NCBI GenBank assembly: GCA_965249815.1
Contig: CBDFMV010000003.1
Coordinates: 1,798,001 to 1,862,000 of the forward strand
Source: JAJAZB01 sp965249815
GTDB lineage: Bacteria; Bacteroidota; Bacteroidia; Cytophagales; Spirosomataceae
Length of the DNA: 64,000 bases
Direction of reading: 5' to 3'
The translations under genes and the position numbers were made by a program. Below the pieces are notes generated by a model. That model searched no databases. It saw only the letters and a list, made by a program, of their open reading frames with translations, and was not told the origin of the DNA. Positions 59,795 through 64,000 of the stretch are shown in pieces (the stretch's first letter is position 1; each line of letters begins with the position of its first letter).

Positions 59795-59895
59795 GTAGGG
59801 ACGGTGCCGGGCGGCGTTCCGCTTGCCTCCGTCCACGCAATTGGCAGGAACTTCAGGGCGGAGGCAAGCGGAACGCCGCCCGGCACCGTCCCTAC
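59795..59895. repeat. 37-bp perfect inverted repeat in the thiL leader
   Basis: GTAGGGACGGTGCCGGGCGG at 59795 running to 59831 pairs perfectly with 59859-59895; the loop is 27 nt. It lies between the lipoprotein terminator and the thiL start (13 bp away). No riboswitch core is visible. The GTAGGGACG...CGTCCCTAC ends look like a dispersed palindromic repeat. Confidence 0.93.
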
Positions 59896-59908
59896 GATTT
59901 TTGATTTT

Positions 59909-60934
59909 ATGGAAAACCGCACCGAACTGGCCCAATTGGGCGAATTTGGCCTGATTCGCCGACTGGCGGCCAACGCCGCGCCCGCCCAGCCCACCACCGT
60001 GCGTGGCATCGGCGACGACGCCGCCGTGCTGGGCACCGAAGGCGACCAGCACACCCTCGTTTCCACCGAACTGCTCCTCGAAGGCGTGCATTTCGATTTA
60101 GCCTACGTGCCGCTCAAGCACCTCGGCTTCAAACTCGTCACGGTGGGCATCAGCGACATTCTGGCCATGAACGGTACGCCGCGCCACCTGACCGTGGCCC
60201 TAGGCCTGAGCAACCGCTTTTCCATCGAGGCCGTGGACGAACTCTACGCGGGCATCCGCATCGCCTGCGAAGAGTACGGCGTGGATTTGGTCGGCGGCGA
60301 CACGACGACGGCGCGGTCGGGCCTCACGCTCAGTGTGACCGTGCTTGGCGACGTGCCCAAAGACCGCGTGACTTACCGCAGCGGTGCCCAAACCAACGAC
60401 ATCCTGTGCCTGAGCGGCGACGTGGGCGCGGCCTACCTCGGACTGCAATTGCTCGAACGCGAAAAACAGGTGTTTCTGGCCAACCCCGACATGCAGCCCC
60501 AACTGGCCGACTTTGGCTACGTGGTGCAGCGCCAGCTTCGGCCCGACGCCCGACTGGACGTGGTGCGCCAACTGCGCGAGTTGAACGTCGTCCCCACGTC
60601 GATGATCGACGTGTCCGACGGGCTGGCGTCGGAGTTGCTCCACCTCTGCGCTGAATCAAAAGTGGGCGCGCGGATTCTGGAAGAACAACTGCCCATTCAC
60701 GACAAAACCTTCCTGGCGGCGACTGAACTGAGCCTCAGCCCCGTCACGGCGGCCCTCAACGGCGGCGAAGACTACGAACTGCTCTTCACCATCCGCCAGC
60801 AGGATTACCAGACGCTGCTCGACCAAACCACCGACATCAGCTTCATCGGCTTCATCACGCCCGAACCCGGCCGCGCCGAACTGATGACCAAAGCAGGCGA
60901 AGTGGTGGACGTGACGGCGCAGGGGTGGGGGTGA
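59909..60934 (+). CDS. thiL: thiamine-monophosphate kinase
   Basis: 341 residues from ATG 59909. Phosphorylates TMP to TPP, the last step of thiamine diphosphate synthesis. Motifs: LGEFGLIRRLAANAAP, VRGIGDDAAVLGTEGDQHTL (G-D-D-A-A), LLLEGVHFDLAYVPLKHLGF (G-V-H-F), ISDILAMNGTPRHLTVALGL (N-D/S-I-x-A-M-x-G), VDLVGGDTTTARSGLTLSVT, and MIDVSDGLASELLHLC. Active-site motifs are complete. The stop TGA is the outer triplet of the inverted repeat that carries the four-helix-bundle gene. Confidence 0.95.
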   Translation: MENRTELAQLGEFGLIRRLAANAAPAQPTTVRGIGDDAAVLGTEGDQHTLVSTELLLEGVHFDLAYVPLKHLGFKLVTVGISDILAMNGTPRHLTVALGLSNRFSIEAVDELYAGIRIACEEYGVDLVGGDTTTARSGLTLSVTVLGDVPKDRVTYRSGAQTNDILCLSGDVGAAYLGLQLLEREKQVFLANPDMQPQLADFGYVVQRQLRPDARLDVVRQLRELNVVPTSMIDVSDGLASELLHLCAESKVGARILEEQLPIHDKTFLAATELSLSPVTAALNGGEDYELLFTIRQQDYQTLLDQTTDISFIGFITPEPGRAELMTKAGEVVDVTAQGWG

Positions 60935-60967
60935 CAATGAGCAGTGACCATTTACCAGTGACCAATG
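60932..60967. repeat. left arm of the inverted repeat enclosing the four-helix-bundle gene
   Basis: TGACAATGAGCAGTGACCAT at 60932 and following, 36 bp in all, complements 61333-61368 with a single mismatch. It begins with the thiL stop codon TGA. Confidence 0.95.
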
Positions 60968-60975
60968 TTGGTAAG

Positions 60976-61335
60976 TCAGTCTGATTTGATGCGGGTCGTT
61001 TTCAGAATGGCGAAAAGAATCTTCGACAGTTCTTCTGCGTCCGTATGGATGCTTTGAAACTCATTATCCGCCAGATAGCCAGTGTCTTTTAGCAAGCAAA
61101 GCCAGTATTTGGTTTCCAGGCATTCCTTGTAGGCAATCGACAATTTTGCGGAAAAGTCAGCGCTTGTTAAAGCGCCGTTGGCTTCGGCCACATTAGCCCC
61201 GATTGATGTACCGCAACGCAACATTTGTTTTGAAAGCACGAACTCCCTGTGTTCCTGGTTCAGGAACTTATAGGCTTTCACAATCCGAATGGCAAACGCG
61301 TACGATTTCTCGTAGAGTACATTGCCTTCTTTCAT
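60976..61335 (-). CDS. four-helix-bundle protein (23S rRNA intervening-sequence/TIGR02436 type)
   Basis: 119 residues, entirely helical by pattern: EKSYAFAIRIVKAYKFLNQE, LSKQMLRCGTSIGANVAEAN, SADFSAKLSIAYKECLETKY and WLCLLKDTGYLADNEF. The R/K-C/S-x-T/G-S-I-x-A-N-V-A-E-A and S-x-A-x-K-E-x-x-E-T-x-Y-W-L motifs are diagnostic of the IVP/S23 family, related to the Avd protein of diversity-generating retroelements. Relatives sit in 23S rRNA intervening sequences; the function is unknown. Its ATG is the inner end of the right repeat arm, and its stop is 8 bp from the inner end of the left arm, so the gene fills the loop of a large palindrome. Confidence 0.93.
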   Translation of the reverse strand: MKEGNVLYEKSYAFAIRIVKAYKFLNQEHREFVLSKQMLRCGTSIGANVAEANGALTSADFSAKLSIAYKECLETKYWLCLLKDTGYLADNEFQSIHTDAEELSKILFAILKTTRIKSD

Positions 61336-61368
61336 TGGTCACTGGTAAATGGTCACTGGTCATTGTCA
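61333..61368. repeat. right arm of the inverted repeat enclosing the four-helix-bundle gene
   Basis: CATTGGTCACTGGTAAATGG at 61333 and following, 36 bp. The inner triplet is the start codon of the four-helix-bundle gene (minus strand), the outer triplet is the TGA stop of manC (61368-61366). Heptamers GGTCACT/GGTAAAT/GGTCATT are shared with the palindrome at 46123-46199. Confidence 0.95.
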
Positions 61369-62439
61369 AATAAACTCCGCCCCCCGCTCTTTGGCGGCGG
61401 CGACAAAGTCTTTCACGCGTTGTTCCTCGTCTTTCCGGCAGATGAGCAGCACGTTGTCGTACTCGGCCACGATGTAGCCGTCGAGGCCCTGCACCACGAC
61501 GAGCCGCTCCTGCGGGGTTTTGATGATGCAGTTTCGGGTGTCGTAAAGCATCGCGTGGGCGTCGAGGACGTTCTGGTTGGTGTCTTTTTCGGAGACTTCG
61601 TAGAGCGATTTCCAGGTGCCGAGGTCCGACCAGCCGAAGTCGCTGAGCACGACGTGGACGTTGTGGGCCTTTTCCATCACGGCGTTGTCAATCGAGATGC
61701 TCTTGCACTGGGTGTAGGCTTTGGCGATGAATTTTTCCTCGGCGGGCGTGAAATACGCCTTCCGGCCCTCAGCGAAGACTTCCGCCGTTTCGGGCAGATA
61801 GTGTTCAAAGGCTTTCTGAATGGCCTTGACGTTCCAGACGAAAATCCCCGCGTTCCAGACAAACTCACCGCTTTCCAGAAACGCCTTCGCCAGTTCCAGT
61901 TGCGGTTTTTCGGTGAAGGTTTTCACTTTCTTCACCGGGCTTTTTTCGTCGGGAATAAACTGGATGTAGCCGTAGCCCGTGTCGGGGCGGCTCGGCGTGA
62001 TGCCCAGCGTGACGAGAATGTCGCTTTCGGCGGTGGCCTCGAGGGCCACGTTGAGGGTGCGGACAAATTCCGGCTCCTTCAGAATGATGTGGTCGGCGGG
62101 GGCCACCACCACGTTGGCCTGCGGGTTTTTCTTCGCGATTTTGTACGTGGCGTAAGCAATGCACGGGGCCGTGTTGCGGCGGATGGGTTCGCAGAGAATC
62201 TGGTCGGCAGCGAGTTGGGGCAGTTGCCGACGGATGAGGTCGGCGTAGTCGGTGCTGGTCACCACGTACACGTTTTCGGTCGGGCACACGTCGGCAAACC
62301 GCTCGAAAGTTTGCTGAAGCATGGTTTTGCCCACGCCGAGCACGTCATGAAACTGCTTGGGGTTGTTGGTGCGGCTGAAAGGCCAGAAGCGCGTGCCCAC
62401 GCCACCGGCCATGATGACGACGAAGTTGTTGGGATTCAT
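61366..62439 (-). CDS. manC: mannose-1-phosphate guanylyltransferase
   Basis: 357 residues. Makes GDP-mannose from mannose-1-phosphate and GTP. Nucleotidyltransferase signature VVIMAGGVGTRFWPFSRTNN then PKQFHDVLG; ILCEPIRRNTAPCIAYATYK; VVVAPADHIILKEPEFVRTL (metal site); DTGYGYIQF; VKTFTEKPQLELAKAFLESG; FVWNAGIFVW; LSDFGWSDLGTWKSLYE. There is no C-terminal phosphomannose isomerase domain, so it is the single-function form. With fcl at 40339 it supports a GDP-fucose pathway for surface glycans. Confidence 0.95.
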   Translation of the reverse strand: MNPNNFVVIMAGGVGTRFWPFSRTNNPKQFHDVLGVGKTMLQQTFERFADVCPTENVYVVTSTDYADLIRRQLPQLAADQILCEPIRRNTAPCIAYATYKIAKKNPQANVVVAPADHIILKEPEFVRTLNVALEATAESDILVTLGITPSRPDTGYGYIQFIPDEKSPVKKVKTFTEKPQLELAKAFLESGEFVWNAGIFVWNVKAIQKAFEHYLPETAEVFAEGRKAYFTPAEEKFIAKAYTQCKSISIDNAVMEKAHNVHVVLSDFGWSDLGTWKSLYEVSEKDTNQNVLDAHAMLYDTRNCIIKTPQERLVVVQGLDGYIVAEYDNVLLICRKDEEQRVKDFVAAAKERGAEFI

Positions 62440-62456
62440 GAGTTAGTAGAGGGGAG

Positions 62457-62520
62457 CGTTTAAGGTTTAACGTTTAAGGTTCAACGTAAACCTCAAACGT
62501 TAAACCTTAAACCTCAAACG
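62457..62520. repeat. heptamer palindrome in the manC leader
   Basis: Left units GTTTAAG, GTTTAAC, GTTTAAG, GTTCAAC; right part complements as GTTTGAG, GTTTAAG, GTTTAAC, GTTTGAG. It starts 18 bp upstream of the manC ATG. Unlike most others it lies in front of a gene and touches no stop codon. Confidence 0.87.
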
Positions 62521-62563
62521 GTCATCGCCCACCGGCGGACGGGTTGAAATAGTCTTGCACCTG

Positions 62564-62571
62564 CAAAGCTA
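62564..62571 (-). promoter_or_regulatory. candidate -7 box for manC
   Basis: TAGCTTTG on the minus strand fits TAnnTTTG, about 125 bp before the manC ATG, which would put the heptamer palindrome into the mRNA leader. No good -33 box is visible. Confidence 0.4.
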
Positions 62572-62816
62572 CGTTTTCGCGGCTATTTCCGCAGAACAGG
62601 TTGCAGGCGATTCGGGGCCACAGCTTCGTGCGCATAAGTCATCCGGCCCTGTTGGAGATTGTCGAATTGCGTTTGTAACCGGGCACCGGGGGCGGGTCAC
62701 CAACTGAAAACCGGTGTTTAACCCCACCGAACGCTGGCAGACGACTAACAACAACCCGCTGACAACGAAGACGCTACTATTTTTTGCCAAAACGGTTGTG
62801 CTTTAACGATAATTTT

Positions 62817-62850
62817 TTGGAACAAACCGGCACGAAATTGCTAACATTGC
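62817..62850 (+). promoter_or_regulatory. candidate promoter of the TonB-receptor gene
   Basis: TTTG at 62817-62820 and TAACATTG at 62843-62850 (one mismatch to TAnnTTTG) are spaced by 22 bp. The gene start follows 52 bp later. Confidence 0.4.
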
Positions 62851-62902
62851 GCTATAACAAAAAAAAACCAACCACCTCACTACTACGTAAACCATCTTTT
62901 TT

Positions 62903-64000
62903 ATGCACCCTTTTTTTACTGGAAAAAAGCTGCTGACGGCGGCTCTCTTTCTCCTGATGGGCCTGGCGGGAAGTGCCCAAACCACCCTATCCGGACAGGT
63001 GAGTGACGCCGCAACCAATGAACGGCTGGCGGGCGTCAACCTGACGGTCAGGGGCACCGTGACCGGCACCATCACGGGCAACAAAGGAACCTTCTCCCTG
63101 ACGACCTCCACGCCGGTACCTTTCACGTTGCGGGTTTCGAGTGTGGGCTACGAAACGCAGGACATCGAAATCACGGGTGCCCGCACTGACCTCGACATCA
63201 AACTTTCCGAACGCGTCACTCAGAGCGAAGAGGTGGTCGTATCGGCCAGCCGGGTGGAAGAGAGCGTGATGAAATCGTCGGCATCGGTGGAGAAAATGGG
63301 CATTCGACAAATTCAGCAATCCGCCGCGCCGTCGTTTTACGACGCGCTGGTCAACTTGAAAGGAGTCGAATCCAGCGTCCAATCCATGACGTTTCGCTCC
63401 ATCAACACGCGCGGCTTCAACGCCAACGGCAACGTGCGGATGGTGCAACTCGTGGACGGTATGGATTCCCAGGCACCGGGGCTGAACTTTTCGGTGGGCA
63501 ACATCGTGGGGATTTCCGAACTCGACGTCGAGAGTGTCGAATTGCTTCCGGGGGCTTCGTCGGCCCTGTATGGGCCCAACGCCATCAACGGCATTTTGCT
63601 GCTCAACTCCAAAAGTCCGTTTCGCTACCAGGGGTTGAGCGCCTACGCCAAAACCGGCCTCCTGCACGTGAATGATCCGTCGGGGGCGAAAGCGAGTCCT
63701 TTTTACGACGCGGGCTTTCGCTGGGCCAAATCGTTCAACGACAAATGGGCGTTTAAAGTAAATCTCTCGTACCTGACGGCCAAAGACTGGCAGGCGGCCA
63801 ACTACGCCGACATCAACGCCAACCTGGCTCCTGGCAGCACCCGCCAGACCAACCCGAACTACAACGGAGTTAACTCATTCGGCGACGAAACCTCGGCCAA
63901 CATCCGCGACGTGGCCAACCAGATGGTGGCCGCCGGTATCCTGCCCGCCGCCGCCGTGGCGCTGGTACCGAGCCAGAACGTGAGCCGCACGGGATACCTG
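62903..64000 (+). CDS. TonB-dependent receptor with carboxypeptidase-like regulatory domain, 3'-truncated by window
   Basis: The first 366 residues are visible, from ATG 62903 with signal peptide MHPFFTGKKLLTAALFLLMG...SAQ. A CarboxypepD_reg-like domain follows (TLSGQVSDAATNERLAGVNL, NKGTFSLTTSTPVPFTLRVS, VSSVGYETQDIEI), then the plug domain (SEEVVVSASRVEESVMKSSA, SFYDALVNLKGVESSVQSMT, NVRMVQLVDGMDSQAPGLNF, ELDVESVELLPGASSALYGP). The barrel begins near residue 250. SusC/RagA-like outer-membrane importer; the substrate is unknown. A partner SusD gene would lie outside the window. Confidence 0.93.
   Translation, partial: MHPFFTGKKLLTAALFLLMGLAGSAQTTLSGQVSDAATNERLAGVNLTVRGTVTGTITGNKGTFSLTTSTPVPFTLRVSSVGYETQDIEITGARTDLDIKLSERVTQSEEVVVSASRVEESVMKSSASVEKMGIRQIQQSAAPSFYDALVNLKGVESSVQSMTFRSINTRGFNANGNVRMVQLVDGMDSQAPGLNFSVGNIVGISELDVESVELLPGASSALYGPNAINGILLLNSKSPFRYQGLSAYAKTGLLHVNDPSGAKASPFYDAGFRWAKSFNDKWAFKVNLSYLTAKDWQAANYADINANLAPGSTRQTNPNYNGVNSFGDETSANIRDVANQMVAAGILPAAAVALVPSQNVSRTGYL

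Larger units (their letters stand above)
62521..62902. other. divergent intergenic region without a gene
   Basis: No credible reading frame on either strand. It holds promoter-like boxes for both divergent genes: a minus-strand TAGCTTTG (62571-62564) for manC and a plus-strand TTTG/TAACATTG pair for the TonB receptor. I see no further repeats or RNA genes. Confidence 0.6.

Noticed and set aside
59795..59895. TPP riboswitch upstream of thiL
   Set aside because: The region is a simple perfect hairpin; the conserved CTGAGA-containing thi-box core is not present.
62569..62790. 73-codon minus-strand frame upstream of manC
   Set aside because: No domain, Cys/Pro/Ser-rich, overlaps promoter-like boxes; looks like chance.

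Overview
The window looks like a chromosomal segment of a fairly GC-rich Bacteroidota bacterium, most likely Cytophagales (Spirosomaceae-like). The evidence is: type IX secretion (T9SS) type A and type B C-terminal sorting domains on several secreted proteins, promoter -7 boxes of the TAnnTTTG type, a Bacteroidota-style Tgt without zinc cysteines, a DUF5916 outer-membrane protein, a SusC/RagA-like TonB receptor start, Rhs proteins of the SpvB-like and DUF6443 types, and the order murC-ftsQ-ftsA-ftsZ.

Bases 1-24 kb are accessory DNA. An IS3 end truncates an unknown gene. An IS5-family copy carries a frameshift. A T9SS-secreted protein gene is broken three ways: a stop codon in the signal peptide, an IS1-family insertion with an 8-bp target duplication, and a 5-bp tandem duplication. 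An O-acyltransferase follows, then two adjacent giant secreted-protein genes (a 1796-aa SpvB-like/BACON/PA14/ricin chimera and an 878-aa SdrD-B-like protein). Next is a polymorphic toxin locus: a DUF6443/Rhs-core toxin gene, its putative immunity gene, then two displaced toxin-tip/immunity pairs. Each pair is bounded by a copy of a ~235-bp palindromic repeat that joins immunity 3' ends and toxin-tip 5' ends. Upstream of the toxin gene, divergently, lie a LuxR-type regulator and a type B T9SS cargo protein, with strong AACCACCAT palindromes in between.

Bases 24-64 kb are mostly core genes: tRNA-Asn, rsmG, a GT2 glycosyltransferase, tgt, an OmpA-family protein, an AraC regulator, acyl-CoA dehydrogenase, a multidomain SGNH/SASA esterase with an exact 690-bp in-frame tandem duplication, a 3'-5' exonuclease, lipB, yraN, GDP-L-fucose synthase, an M3 peptidase, an AI-2E family transporter, a PhoB/PhoR-like two-component pair, murC-ftsQ-ftsA-ftsZ, an FMN reductase, an AlkD-like protein, a LON-domain protein, a ferredoxin-type reductase, DUF5916, an N-acetylglucosamine kinase-like protein, a cytochrome b5-like protein, a lipoprotein, thiL, a four-helix-bundle (S23/TIGR02436) protein, mannose-1-phosphate guanylyltransferase and the start of a TonB-dependent receptor.

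Two patterns stand out. (1) The repeat-delimited array of orphan toxin/immunity cassettes at 15.1-17.3 kb. (2) A family of intergenic palindromes built from degenerate 7- or 8-bp tandem units. They differ in sequence but share a layout, and their outer ends often coincide exactly with the stop codons of the flanking genes. At 60932-61368 such a palindrome (36-bp arms, one mismatch) is opened by a complete four-helix-bundle gene: both flanking stop codons lie at the outer ends of the arms and the inner gene's ATG lies at the inner end. This resembles an undescribed mobile hairpin element carrying a passenger gene.
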